The translations under genes and the position numbers were made by a program. Under the pieces are notes generated by a model. The model had not been told where the DNA came from. It was given only the letters and a program-made list of their open reading frames with translations, and did not search any database. DNA of 64,000 nt from Ciborinia camelliae (Eukaryota; Ascomycota; Leotiomycetes; Helotiales; Sclerotiniaceae), in the NCBI GenBank assembly GCA_025890175.1, contig JANPYM010000014.1, positions 257,052 through 321,051 of the forward strand, read 5' to 3'. This document shows positions 45,430 through 58,562 of the stretch, piece by piece. The number at the start of each line of letters is the position of its first letter. The first letter of the stretch is position 1.

Positions 45430-48400
45430 TTTACCTCCCATAACCTTCAAATTACATATGACAAGGCATGATGGATCGGAATAATGGATGGGTTGATGAA
45501 TTTCCTCTGTGTTCTCTCTATCTCTTCTATTCTATCCTATTGCGTAAAGGATTTGCTGGCGTCAATGAAACTCGATGAACAACTTTTTGGTCTGGGTCTA
45601 CTTCGGTACTATACTCTTTTTCCACGACACACAATACATGGCAGGAATGTAAGCGCTCATGCTGGGGGATATTTGGCGATGGATTGGGGGCTGCAGATTA
45701 TGGAGGGATGAGAAGATTTGTGGAGGATAGATATCGGGAGAATGCAATGTGATGGATGGGTTGATTGATGGATGGTGAATAGGGGATGAGCGTGGGGAAA
45801 TAGATGATCATGTTGCATGATGAACGGGTTGTCGTCGTCGCCTTCTTCTTTTCTTACTATCCTCCTATTCGTTGATATTCAGGTCCATAGCATTACTCGG
45901 AGCTTTTCTCACTTTGTGATTTTCTTATTCTTTTCGGTGATGATATCGACGCAGCTGGGTTGTGGATGTGTGAGGTGTGAGTTGTGAGGCGTGAAGTGAG
46001 ATCAAGCATGATGTTGGTGAATATGGGAGGGAGGGAGGAGACAAGGGGCGGTATTCAGAATTTGAGTATTATCTAGGTAGGTATCTACCCCTCGGTAGTT
46101 CATCGTGCATGGATGATAACGAAACTCTCCAGTTCTACACTCTTTACTTGGCTACTCTACCCGTCGTTTATACATAGCAGATATTTGAGTAATAAGTTCG
46201 TTTTTCCTTTTCTTTTTCTTTTTCTTTTCTTTTCTTTTCTATGCTAGATAGATAGATAGATAGATAGACTGTTTCTTGGAGAGTTTTTGTAGAGTTTTTG
46301 GAGAGTTTTTGTAGATGCAGGTGCTGGTGTAGATGCTGGTGCTGGTGGTGTAGATGCAGGTGGTGGTTTGATTTCTGGTCTGGGGTTTCTTCTTTTGCTT
46401 GGTAGGTAGGTGGGTAGGTAGGTAGGTGGGCTTTTTTGGGGGTTTATTGGGAGGAGTGAGGAGTGAGGAGTGAGGAGTGGGGAGGAGTGAGGAGTGAGGG
46501 GGTTGGTTGTGAGAGGTCTTGGGTGGGTGGGTGATGGTGATGATGATGATGATGGTGATGGCGAGGAGGAGAGGGGGAGAGGAGGAAAGGAAATGACATG
46601 GTGTATCAATTGTAATGCATACGGGAATGCGCGATGTGATACGATGTGATGTGGGAAATAAAAGATGATGGATGGGATGCTTTGGATTCGTCATTTTTTG
46701 GTTGGTGGAAGGGGGGATATCGATTGGATTGGATTGGATTGGATATAGAATAGAGACAGAGGAGAGTTGGGTATATGGATATTGGATATTGAATTGTGTA
46801 TGGTAATGCAATTGGGTGGTTTATAATGGAATGGAATGGAATGGAATGGAATGGGATGTATATCGAGGGTTGGATTATACGGAGTATCACGGTTTAGCTT
46901 TTTCAACCTTATGTCCGGTATATGGCGGTAAGATTTATATACGATTAAATACCTCCTAGGATATCTAGAAGCAATGCTTTATCCTCTCATACTGCATAAC
47001 GCGAAAGAAAGATAAATATTTCTGCGAGGAAGGGTCTGATTGTATATATGCTGTTCTCGTGGAGATAGGTATACAAGTACCTGTTCTCTCTGTATTTATT
47101 GTATGTGTAACTACCTACCTACCAACCTAGTATTGGAAATGCTAAACTTGAATCGGAATCGAACCAAGATCTTGGAAGAAGTGGTACTGGATGATGGAGG
47201 GTTGGGTTGGAATGGGGTGGGATGGGATGGTATAGGATGGGATGGGGAAGCGAAGATATGGCCGGTTAATGATATGAGACGATGTCGATGTATACTTACT
47301 TGTCTTGGGGTAAATGCAAATGGTGCGAACTTGGAACCTGCCCAGGAAGAAAGAGTTTTGGGGGGGGAGAAGGGGAGAAGGGGAGAAGGGGGGGGAGGTG
47401 GGAATAAGGATAAAGATGAGGATGAGGATGAGGATCGGGATAGGGAGGATATTGGATGGGATTTTATGGCTGCGTTGCGTTGCTTGAGATTGAGGTTGAG
47501 GTTGCGGTTATGGTTATGATTGTAGTTGTAGTTGTAAGAGATAGAGATCGACGGGAGGGATCTATTTTATGGTGAATCGTAAATATCCTTTTCTGATTGC
47601 ATACTAACCTTATAAAATGCGCGGGATATCTCTGAAAGTATCTAGTTGAGCGGTTATATCATATCTTATTGAAGTTGTGCATGCACAGGATTGTCCTTGG
47701 GTGTGTCGTGAATCGAGATATGATATGATCAGCTCCTGGTGAGGCTTTGACGATCATACCAGAGGTGAGGTGAGGTGGTGGGATATCTATCGTACGATAC
47801 TCCGGATATGTTATCGTTTTGCATACTTTATGGTACCTACCTAGGTAGGTACCTAGATGGGCATCTTATCATAGATATACCGTTGCCACTTACTTGGGAT
47901 ATCCACTGGGCGTAATAAGCTTTTGGCTAGAAATTCAGTTGGTATCATTATCATCACCATCATCATTGTTAATAGGTAGGTAATAATCATATATGAAGTC
48001 GATGTCCAGAAATTCAAGCTGACTCAATTGTTAACCTTACTAATCATGTTGATCCTTTCCCTCATGTTTTTTGTACGTTACCTAGGTACCTAGCAGTGGC
48101 TTATTACTCGAGTAGGCGATTCTTGTTTCAGACTTCCAATGGGCAGGTGGTCTTTGCTGCGTTCCGCTGCGCTCTGGGCAAGTGGGCAGGTTTCGTACCG
48201 GGATCTCTCAAACTAATACGGAGGTGAAAAGTATCGGATTTTGTCAAATCTCAAACTATTGCGGTACGGAGGCGTACAATGATCCATCCCAATCCTGGTT
48301 GATATGGCGGGTTGGGTGATGAAGAAATCCTTCTACTCTCACATTTATTGTTGGATTCGGTTAATACCTATCGCCGGTAGGTGAAGTGCGAGGTACTCTA

Positions 48401-49498
48401 TCTACCACCATCAATGATTGATTCATCAATACCAACGCAATAATAATGCAATGCCGCCACAACTCTTGGAATGGTGGGTCAATCGATCAACTTTAGCAAC
48501 AGTCTACTGGCAACTGAACGGATAGACCTTATATCCTTGAGGGATAGGACAATAACTGTCGCACATAAACTCACGTTTATTAAGGTTAACCTATCCGTAT
48601 CTAATTTAGTTCCCCCATGTCGATCAGACTAACCACGGCCCCTTCTCCGACCCCCAACAATCCCCCTCGACCCTCTCTAGCAGCTAACATCCAGCATTCA
48701 ACATCCTTTCGGTATTCCCGTTTCGGGGATTCCCAAATGCTGACAAGAGTCAAGACTAGGCCTTACAGACCCTAGTCAAGTATTGCGGCGCCAGGTATTG
48801 TCCGTCAGATGTTTCGAAGCCCTCTCTCTGACCACACGCTGCAACAAAAAAGACGCTGGTTTCTGTGCGCGAAAAACCATGAGACTGGAATTGTTCTACC
48901 TATACACTATGCTCAGACACTTATATACGTATCTATTGTCAGGCCATCGCATCCTCTTCCCCATGCATAACGTGACGTTCTGAAAGCATTGTGACATTAC
49001 CTCCCTCCTTTGGTGGAAAGTTTTTCGTTTCCCCTTCACTTCTGCTTGTCGTACCATCTCAATATCTAATCTTCCTCTATTTTTACCTTTGCACGTCATA
49101 CAACTTTCTCTACTAATTGCTGATTTTGGAGATAGCCGTCGGTGCGGGCATTGAGTACAGGTATGTTTGGATTCCTTTGAGAATTGTATTTCTATTCTTC
49201 ATATCTCCTTCAGTATATCTGTTGCTTCTTTGCGAATTTGTCGCAGATTTGAATGAACTTCGGGCTGACGATTTTACCTACTCAATAGGCTTTCGTCGTT
49301 TTACATTCATTCAATAGGATCATTTCTCTTTTCGATTACTTTCGTTTGGGAACTTCTGTCTATTCAGCAGGTCCTGAATCATATTACCATTTAATACTAC
49401 AACGATACCCACGTGTAATTTGGAAGGAGAAGCGAGAAGAAGATAAATTTACAAAACGGCATTTGGAGTATACGACTGGAGGTCATTAGGTTTAAAGG
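45430..49498. other. 4.1-kb repeat-rich intergenic region
   Basis: No gene is supported. ORFs at 46239-46906 and 47040-47519 translate GT-, GA- and GGAAT-type repeats. Features: TAGA run near 46245, GAGGAGT runs 46450-46500, GGAAT run near 46830, AGGT runs near 46076 and 46403, and a 22-bp palindrome at 47832-47853. The last 400 bp may be the noxB leader; a GTATGT at 49161 and AG at 49317 could bound a leader intron. Confidence 0.55.
47832..47853. repeat. 22-bp perfect palindrome of the ACCT/AGGT family
   Basis: GGTACCTACCT followed directly by its reverse complement AGGTAGGTACC. Smaller TACCTAGGTA-type palindromes occur near 31660, 39008 and 48080. Confidence 0.9.
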
Positions 49499-51366
49499 AT
49501 GTCTGAAAAGGCTTATGATAGAATGAGTACGGGTTCGGCGAGGGTTTCCGAGAGATCAAGATGGCCACCATTGACAAGAATGTTGATGTCTGGTGAGATG
49601 ACTGCGGAGAGACCGAGGGAATTGTCGGTAAGGGAAAAATTTGATCGATGGATGGTTAACGAAGGATATCGACGATTGTGAGTTGTTATCAGAGTTGTGA
49701 AAGTATAGAATTGCTAACATAAACTTTTAGTTTCGTCTTCGTCTTCGCTCTCCTCCACGTTATGGTTTTCACATTCGGTTTCTTGAACTACCAACTGAAG
49801 GATAGTTTCGGTATTGCACGAAGTACATTTACCGTCACTTATGCAATTGCTAGAGCCGCGGCTTTGACGCTACATTTCGATGTTGCTATGATTTTGCTCC
49901 CAGTTTGTCGTACATTGATCTCTCTGGCACGTCAAACTCCGTTGAACGGCATTGTACAATTTGATAAGAACATTACTTTTCATATGACTACGGCTTGGTC
50001 TATTGTGTTCTTCTCCTGGGTACACACTATTGCCCATTGGAACAACTTCGCCCAAATTTCAGCAAAGAACAATCTTGGTTTTGGTGGTTTCCTCCTGGCA
50101 AATTTTGTTAGTGGTCCCGGATGGACTGGTTATGTTATGTTGGTCTCTCTTATGGCTATGGCTATTACTTCATACGAGAAGTATCGTCGAGCAAACTTCG
50201 AACGTTTCTGGTATACCCATCACTTCTTTGTCATCTTCTTCGTTTTCTGGTCAATCCACGGAGCTTTCTGTATGATTCAACCAGATACCGCACCTTTCTG
50301 TGTTAGTGTTGGTACCAGCGCTGTTGGTGTTTTCTGGCAATACTGGATGTATGGTGGATACATTTACCTCGCTGAACGTATTGCACGAGAGATTCGCGGG
50401 AAGCATAAGACCTATGTCTCTAAAGTTGTTCAACATCCTTCAAACGTTTGCGAAATTCAAATCAAGAAAGAGAATACAAAGACGAGAGCTGGTCAATATA
50501 TTTTTTTCTGTTGTCCCGAGGTATCAATCTATCAATATCACCCTTTCACTCTCACATCGGCTCCCGAAGAAGATTATATTTCCATTCATATCAGAATGGT
50601 AGGGGATTTTACTAGAGCTGTTGGAAAAGTCCTTGGGTGCGAATTCGATAAACCAAAGGATGCGAAAGGGGGATCTCAAGTCGTTGGTGTTAATCCAGGC
50701 GGACCGGGATCTGATGGAGTTGACCCTGCCATTCGTCGTATCTTACCCCGAGTCTATATCGATGGACCTTTCGGCTCTGCCTCTGAAGATGTTTTCAAAT
50801 TCGAAGTCGCCATGCTTTGTGGTGCTGGTATAGGTGTTACTCCTTTCGCTTCCATTCTCAAATCCATTTGGTACCGCATGAACTATCCTCAAAAGAAGAC
50901 TCGTCTCGGCAAGGTATACTTCTTCTGGATTTGTCGTGATTTCGGATCCTTCGAATGGTTCCGTTCTCTCTTGCTTGCTATCGAAGCTCAAGATATGGAT
51001 AACCGTATTGAAATCCATACATACTTGACAGCGAAGATCAAGGTAGACGATGCGACGAATATCATGATTAACGACGCAAATGCGGATCAAGATGCGATTA
51101 CGGGATTGAGAGCTCCAACGAACTTTGGAAGACCTAATTGGGATATGATCTTTAAGAGTGTGAGGAAGATTCATAGTCCAAGTGAGGCGGGTGTCTTCTT
51201 TTGTGGTCCGAAGGTGCTGGGTAGTCAGCTACATATCAAGTGTAATATGTATAGTGAACCTGGTTAGTGTTTTTGTTTTCTTTCTTCCTTTTCCTTCTTT
51301 CATTGATGTAATTTGCTAATAATGATGATAGGATTCAATTTCTGCTGGGGCAAAGAAAATTTTTAA
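49499..51366 (+). CDS. noxB: NADPH oxidase NoxB (Nox2-type, fungal)
   Basis: Model join(49499..49677, 49731..51262, 51332..51366), 581 aa. The introns are 53 and 69 nt with fitting phases. The N-terminal extension (SEKAYDRMSTGSARVSERSR and RELSVREKFDRWMVNEG) is characteristic of NoxB and distinguishes it from NoxA. Six membrane helices carry the haem His pairs: LHFDV and HTIAHWNN on one side, YTHHFF and SIHGAF on the other. The FAD site is YQYHPFTLTSAP. NADPH-site segments are GAGIGVTPFASIL and VFFCGPKVLG. The extreme C terminus FNFCWGKENF is encoded by a 35-nt last exon. The enzyme passes electrons from NADPH across the membrane to oxygen, giving superoxide. In fungi NoxB, with the NoxR regulator and Rac, drives appressorium penetration and spore germination (established). 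No regulatory partner is encoded nearby. Confidence 0.96.
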
Positions 51367-53866
51367 TCGTCATGACAATTTACTAAAATTGCCCTGAAGT
51401 ACAATATACGAAGCGACTTACGATACAAGGCATCTTTACTTTTCTTTCCCATCACTTCCTATATATGATATCCATCTCACACCTATACATGCATCTTTTT
51501 TTTCATTTCTGAAATACCCCTTCCCTCATATATTATTTCCTTGGAGGGTTATTCTTTGTGTATTGTAGGAAATGATAGACTTGGCTAAGCATCGAGGGGC
51601 ATGCACAGATGGAGAGGATGGGGAGGGTATTATTAGCTTGGTTTATGAAAGATATGGATAGATGGTAGTGCGCAGGGCGCAATGAACTTTGAATATGTAA
51701 TTATATATTTGATATTCGATATTTGATATTTATACATTGGTATTGTATTAATTTATCCTTACGATCAATTTCTTCTAGACTTTTGCGGGGCGGAGGGTAG
51801 TGTTTATTGGTGGATTGGTTGGAGCTTAGATTTGATTTATGAACGACTAGTAAATGAATGAGTGAGTGTATTACATGTACACATATATATAAAACATTAA
51901 TTTTCATATTCGTTCAGTTATATTCTCTTTCTTAGTGGAAATATACGGAACCGCTATATGATACTTATATAATATAAAATTTTCTATATTACTATTATTA
52001 GAGTAGTTTGTTATATTGTTCAAGTTGGGCTTCATGCTTCAGAGTGGAGTTTATGTGCAAGCACGTGAGTCTTGGTACTTGACTCTTGAGGGTTCGTGCT
52101 GAAGACTATTGGATAAGATTGGATATCAGCCAATGAGACTGCCAAGGCCGAATCGGGGGTTTCAAAAATGGGGATCACCCGGATGGATCGTGGCTTGGTA
52201 CTTGAGGAAGAGAAAACGGGGCCAGGGGCAACGTCAATACCGGTACAAGTGCGACGAAGGGGTTGTGCACTGGAAAGACGACGAGGGAAAGATGGTTGGA
52301 TGATGGAGATGCATTATTGGGGTGTTTTGGAGGGACGGAATAGAATGGTAGGAGAGGAGTTGGGACTCAGGACTCAGGACTCAGGAGGTGATGAGATGAG
52401 GAGATGAGGAGATGAGGAGATGAGGAGATGAGGAGATGAGGAGATGAGGAGATGAGGGAGGTAACGATATTATCGGTGGGGATTTCTAGAATTGGAGTTA
52501 CTGAATCGAGCACATTCAACAATGATGCACAATGGATTATGGGTCCCGGCCGGAGTACATCCAAGACGATCCTGATTGCCGGTCTTGGACTCTTGGTAAT
52601 TGAACAATACGGAAGCTTACGACTCGTGAGTTATTACGTATCTAGGTACAGCATCCGATTCTTCCCATGGGTTTATGAATATTGATATTGGGTTTTTTTT
52701 ATGCTCCGTATTCATTTTTTGAGCTCATACTCGTTCTATTTGCTGATCTTTGTATGACGAAGCTTGGAGACACTTTTGATTGGGTGAGATTGGCAACTGG
52801 AAAGCCGTGGCAGTCTCTGGCGAGTGCACTTGACATTTGTGGATACGGAATAAATATTTCAAAATTCGCACGGTAGTGATATATGAAGAGGGTCGAGTTC
52901 CTGTCTCGTTCCAATTTCGTTTGGTTCATCTGATCTTCTTGTCCTTTCGCTCTGATTGAATCTACTGTCGTTAACTACTCAGTAGGATGTGGATTATGGA
53001 AACATTCTTTCTCGAGATAATTTTTATTTGAGTGGAAGATTTTGATCTTGCCATTCTGAGAGACTCTATTCCTTATTATTTTTGACTCGTGACGGACTGT
53101 GCGGCAAAGATTATCCATTATTACTATCATCTCTTGGGGAATTGGGACTTGGGGGAAAATAGGAGTTTCTTTTCCTGGGGATATTCTTGTACACACTTTA
53201 CATGCAACAACTTCTTCCACTCTCTATCGACTCGACGGGATCGAGATTTAAATCAAAGAAAAGATAACACAAAGATATTCTCTTCGTTCATTCTTTCATT
53301 CAACCGCCGCTACGAGCAACTCGATATTCTTTCTTCCGCTTCACTTCTTTGACAAGAACTTTGCTTTGAGAGAGCGTGTAAAAATACATCAACTCATCCA
53401 TTCATTGTTATCGCAGACAAAGAGAATACATAGCCTTTGTATAAATTTTGTACACCCGGAAAGATTCTTTGACCAGGGCTTGCAAAGAATCACAGGAAGT
53501 ATAAAGTGATTGTCACCCGGGAACCAAAGGCCTGGAGCATTTTTGGATTTTGATATCATTTTGGATACTTCTTTTTTTTTGAATATATTCATTATTGCTA
53601 AATCAACATATATATATATATATATATATTATAATTTCGAGAGACTACATTGAGAGCACGCGGTTATTTACGGAATATTGCTTCATAGTACGGCATCATC
53701 TTTACCTTTTACGGTCGAGTCGACTCTCAGATCAATACAAGATCTGGTATATACAGATCACTTCATACATATTGTACCTCCAGGACGGCAATCTCAATAC
53801 ACATTCATTTATACTGCACCAGACATATATATATATCACACACATATATCACACACAACAAACACA
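51367..53866. other. 2.5-kb intergenic region, no gene seen
   Basis: 3' flank of noxB, an AT-rich stretch 51690-52020, GACTCAG triplets near 52365, an ATGAGGAG array, and a (TA)n run at about 53608-53629 before the next gene. Small ORFs (52109-52303, 52452-52876, 53089-53352) have no family signature. Confidence 0.5.
52396..52456. repeat. 8-bp ATGAGGAG tandem repeat
   Basis: About 7.5 perfect copies of ATGAGGAG, preceded by a short GACTCAG repeat. Non-coding. Confidence 0.9.
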
Positions 53867-54466
53867 ATGTACATTCCACGCACCCTCGACACCAAAACAC
53901 TCACCACCCGCGCCGAATCAAGCAGCAGCAAAGGCTTCTGGCAAGTCCAGTTTAATTTCTGGGGCACGATATTGGCGTTCTTTGTCGCGATAGGGATTCT
54001 TACCGGCTTATTGACGTGGTGTTTGGTCTGTAGGGGAAAGAGAATAGAGAAGAGATTGGCGAAGAAGAAGGAGCAGGAGAAAGAGGAGAGAAAGAGGGCG
54101 GTTGCGAGGGCTGTTGACGGGGAGGGGGTTTATGGGGGTGAGGCTTATGGAGCCAGAGGGACAGGCCGAAATAGGGAAATTGATGAAGAGAAGGAAGAAT
54201 TTGAGATGAATGGGTATGGGCATGGAGAGGAGAGGGGGGATTGGGGATTGGATAAGGAGATGGGATTGGAAAGCCCTGTTTCGAGTTCCCATTCCATGGA
54301 TGAGGAGAAGGGGGATTGGAGAGGTCAGAAGGGAAGTGATGGGAAGGGAAACGTGAACGCAGACAAAGAAAAATGGCACAGAATCGATGTCAATGGAGTT
54401 GGCTATATGGGTAGGGAAAGAGGTGAATCGGCTTATTTGGAGGGCAGGGATATTAATGTCATTTAG
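53867..54466 (+). CDS. Small single-pass membrane protein
   Basis: 199 aa from the ATG at 53867; the frame is open further upstream but without an ATG in a plausible context. A short polar N terminus (IPRTLDTKTLTTRAESSSSK) is followed by one hydrophobic span at about residues 31-55 (FWGTILAFFVAIGILTGLL). A strongly basic juxtamembrane segment (CRGKRIEKRLAKKKEQEKEERKR) comes next, then a Gly/Glu/Asp-rich tail that looks disordered. By the positive-inside rule the tail is cytosolic and the N terminus outside. There is no cleavable signal peptide. I know no family. A gene of the same architecture lies at 58563-59114, beyond the intervening HET gene. Confidence 0.6.
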   Translation: MYIPRTLDTKTLTTRAESSSSKGFWQVQFNFWGTILAFFVAIGILTGLLTWCLVCRGKRIEKRLAKKKEQEKEERKRAVARAVDGEGVYGGEAYGARGTGRNREIDEEKEEFEMNGYGHGEERGDWGLDKEMGLESPVSSSHSMDEEKGDWRGQKGSDGKGNVNADKEKWHRIDVNGVGYMGRERGESAYLEGRDINVI

Positions 54467-55456
54467 CCTCGAGTACATACATCACCAAGTACTCATGACA
54501 CCCGGCAGTGATAGACATGGGGTGGAGAGATGGAGAGTGCGATGATTCTCTGGTTGAATCATTTCACGAGAAGTCACATGCATGCACTGAGACCATCATT
54601 TCAACGTGAGGGTTTAGTGGGGGAGACATGATACCATACATCCAGTACTGTTTTTTGATAGCACTTTTTTGACAGCACTCTTTTGATAGCGTCAATAGAA
54701 TGGCTTTTTACTTATTATTTGAGCGAGGGCGCGGTGGTGTAATACTTTACATATATTAATCTTTAATTATAGATTGAGTGGTTGATGAGTGTCTCTGGAT
54801 ATAGATTATGAATCTCAATATCATTTGAGAGATTACAGGTTTAGAATGAATGAAGATTGGATAAAAGTATTTAGAGAGAAATATAATAGATAATTTTATA
54901 ATGTTTAATTGAATCTTGTTAGGAGTTTTATGGTGTGGGATGGAAGTAAATCAAGTTCGGGAGTGTGAATATAATCTATAAGTTGTAAGTTTAGAAACTC
55001 GGACGAGCTTATATTTTGCGTACGAGGTGTGCAACCAGTTGAAAATTGGAGATAATTAGGAAATGTGGCTGAAGTCTTTGCGTCATTAAGAGGAGGTACC
55101 TACCCAGTTCCTTAAATACATGATTCACAATTGTAATATCTTGTACATTTCTCATTCTGCTTTATAGTCATGTCACAGTCTAAACTGATGTTATCCGTGA
55201 TTCAAACAATCACTTGTATTACAATCCCACCACAAATTTTAGCAATGGTGCCTCAAGTATACAAGTGTCTCACGGGGACGCTGACAAGTATCCGAAAAGC
55301 GAGAGACTCGGTTTCAGCTCTAGGAGATAACGAAACTCACCAATAAGAGACATTGATTCAAGGAAAAAACTCGATTGTTGTCCGCCCGCTGATATGCAAC
55401 AGAACTGAGTATTTCAACTAAATCTATATTGTTCATCTGACGGCTATCTCAGAATC
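54467..55456. other. Intergenic, no gene seen
   Basis: About 1 kb, AT-rich, between the small membrane-protein gene and the second HET gene. No ORF of note and no strong repeat. Confidence 0.5.
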
Positions 55457-57780
55457 ATGTCTACTCTCGATCCTCAAATCGCTGGATCCATGGATGAGGC
55501 TACATTGAGGAAGAATCGACAGCTCAAATTACTTTCTAAATATCACTTAAATAAGGCCGAAATTTCTCTTAATAATCACACCGTATGGTGGCCGGCTTTA
55601 GCAGACGAGGATTCCAGACAGCATCTGAGAGAAAGCATGAAAGCCTACTTGAAAGGGCCAAGAAGGAAAGAAGTTCAAAGAATTATAAATCCTAGACTAT
55701 GCCCATTCTGCCGTGTATTCTTTGACAAGGTATGCTTTTGTTCTTGGGGTGAAGTCTCGAGCGAGTACCTCTAGTGGGATAAGATCGAAGATATCCAACA
55801 CTGACTTTGATGACCTAGTGGGTTCTGGTAGCTGAAACCTTGTGGAAGTACAATGACACCTGGAGCCCGGAAGTCTTCCGCCCGCAAAAGGCACTGAGAA
55901 CAATTCATCATTCCAACGTTTATGATCTAACAATATCGGCTTCCCACTGTGCTTTGTGTGCCCTGTTTCTAGGTGTGATTCGTCTCAATAAGAAATTGAA
56001 TAGCCAGGCTCCTTCTGAGTTCAGAGTGACCGAAACACCAATGGGAGAGAACCTAGAGGGAGGCATGATACTGCGCTATGATTATTGGTTCTCAAGATGG
56101 GAGCTTTCGTTGAGCCCATATCATAGAGATTACACATTAATATCCTGGCCAAGTAAGATTCCGAAAACGGCAATAGAACATCCACCAAGTTCTATGCCTC
56201 AATATCAAGGGAACTTCAACTTAAGAAGCATTGTCAGTCATGATATTGATCCCAATTCCATGGATCTCCCCCTTAGGTGGCTGGAGGAGTGTCGCACGAA
56301 CCATAACGACTGTCGCTCTACTGAAAAAAAGAAGCCACCTACACGGTTGATTAAGATTGATGACGATATAATACGCCTGTACATCCCCAGGGAAGAGAAG
56401 GAAGATTGTTCTATTTATGCTACTTTGAGTCACTGCTGGGGAAGTCTTGATTTTCTGCGATTGTCTCGTGACAACATCGATCGTTTTCTTAATCAAATAC
56501 CCATCGAAGCGTTGACAAAGACATTCTCTGACGCTATTGAGATAGCTCGAGCTTTGGGATTTGCATATATCTGGATTGATTCGTTATGTATTATTCAAAA
56601 TGACCCAGAAGATTGGCGCAGAGAATCTTCCTTGATGGCCACAGTTTATGGCTCATCGGGCTTAAATATTTGTGCAACAGCCGCAGAAGATGGATCTGTT
56701 GGTTGTCTTTTTGAACGTGATCCTATCTACGCACAGGGTATAGCAGTCAAAACGGAGATCAATGGAACCGTAGAAACTTACAAACTCGGGAACAAAGATG
56801 TAGCCGCGGAACTATCTTCCAATATGGGAGCGCCATTGGCAAAACGGGCGTGGGTGTTACAAGAGCAAATGCTAACCACTCGCAATCTACATTGTGGAAC
56901 TTCTCAATTCTTCTGGGAATGCAAAACCAAGAAATCTTGTCAAACATTTTCTGAGATGGAGCAAATTCTTCCTGAGAGGATGCGTCCAAGCATCCAACAT
57001 TCCATCAATAATTGGGGTAGCATTATTGAGAAATACTCTGCGAAAGAATTGACCAATGAGGGAGATCGACTTATTGCGCTCTCTGGGATTGCCCAAAGGA
57101 TTCATGAACAAACTGGAGATCAATACTTTGCCGGAATTTGGTGGAAGCACATTGAGAGACAACTTTGCTGGTCTCGCATTAAACCCCGAACGTCTTCGCC
57201 ATCAAAACATAGTATGCCTTCCTGGTCATGGGCAGCAAATTGCGAACGTGGTATACACCAACCTGATAATCCTGGTCTACCAGAGAAGGAAACATTGCTA
57301 TATGTTCGAGATGTTCACGTGGAATTAGATGGTCAAGATCCCTTTGGGGGCGTCAGTAGTGGAACTTTGACAATAAGCTCCAACCTTCTCGTTCCTGGCA
57401 CTATCCAACAAAGGAGCGGAAATGAATTCGATTGCAAGTTTCTAACGGCAATTATTAAAATAGGCCACACAGGCTTTCACTGTGATGTGTCCTGGGATTC
57501 TAATCTTGAGGAGACTGACGATCAAGTTTTCTTTTTATTGATGGTTGACCGAGGGCCATACGGTATGACGGGACTTATATTAAGCCGTACTGATACTGCT
57601 GTAAATGGGGAGTATAGACGTGTAGGGATTTTTGACTCTTATAATGATAGCTTAGCAATTTTCGGTCAAGAATTTGAGAAGTTGGAAGTAATGAGTTCGG
57701 AGATCATGCGCAAAGAAGATTATTGTTCAGTTCAAATGGACGAAAGGGGAAAGAAGTGGTATACGATCACCATCATCTAA
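55457..57780 (+). CDS. HET-domain protein, two exons
   Basis: Model join(55457..55729, 55819..57780), 744 aa. The donor GTATGC follows FFDK in phase 0. The in-phase acceptor is the CTAG before TGGGTTCTGG; a later CAG-like TAG at 55831 would break the frame. Two CxxC pairs (CPFC near residue 83 and CALC near 130) precede the HET domain, as in the first HET gene. The HET motifs are ATLSHCWGS near 292, YIWIDSLCIIQNDPEDW near 341 and RAWVLQEQMLTTRNLHC near 436. MPSWSWAAN and the far C terminus follow the usual family plan. Predicted role: regulated cell death in non-self recognition. It is clearly diverged from the HET gene at 1921-4359 and is not a recent duplicate. Confidence 0.9.
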
Positions 57781-58562
57781 TTTGTATGGTCAAATAGGAC
57801 TAAGAAGAGAGATTCGTCGATCAATTGAATGCTTTTCGCTAGATGATACGAATCAACTGATTTCGGTCCTGCAAAGAGAAGTTAAAATCAGACTTACGTT
57901 GCTCATATAAAACTTGGCGAAATATTTGCCGCAACAATATATCATACAAGGAAGCCTGTATAATTTGCAAGAGTAATTGGGGGACTTGATTGACTTGACA
58001 ACAGGCTTTCCTTGTACAGAAATCAGATGGATTGCATGTTAACTCAAACACAAAGCCTTTCTTTCACCTGTACCAATCGCTATAACGTTGACCTGTTCTC
58101 TCTAAACAAAGATTCATTCCTTGATACCACTATAAAAAGAAGTCGACAGCAGTGTAGTGCATTTCTATTATTAAACAATCTTCATAAAGGGGTTTAATCC
58201 TTTTGTTTTCCTCACAAAGCTTTCTCCAAAGCCTCTTTCTCCATTGTTATTTCATACAAAGATTTCCTTGATATCCCTTTCTTCATTATACTCTTTTACA
58301 AAGGCACTCACGCATAATCTTTATCCTCACTATCACTCTCCCTTACAATCAAATTGTTATATAAACCCCTCTAATCTCCCACTTTCTCATCTTCATCCTC
58401 GACTTCTTGGATAAACAAAATAAACACAACAAAAAGACAAAATAGACAAAATATTCAAGTATCACAATTTACTTACACCACATCACATATACCAGATTAA
58501 ACAAGGTATACACCCACCAAAGAAAAACAAGAAAAGTCAAAACAAATAAAACAAAATTCAAC
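57781..58562. other. Intergenic, probable promoter of next gene
   Basis: About 780 bp. The right 350 bp is C/T-rich then A-rich (AAAACAAGAAAAGTCAAAACA) as in fungal leaders. No gene is seen. Confidence 0.5.

Noticed and set aside
46239..46906. ORFs of up to 190 aa on the minus strand, Ser/Pro/Thr/Ile-rich
   Set aside because: Translations of GT-, GA- and GGAAT-type simple repeats.
47040..47519. 159-aa plus-strand ORF
   Set aside because: It runs through GGGAT, GGAGAA and GATGAG repeats and shows no domain.
55819..55832. Alternative acceptor TAG at 55831 for the second HET gene intron
   Set aside because: It would put exon 2 out of phase with exon 1; the CTAG ending at 55818 keeps the frame.
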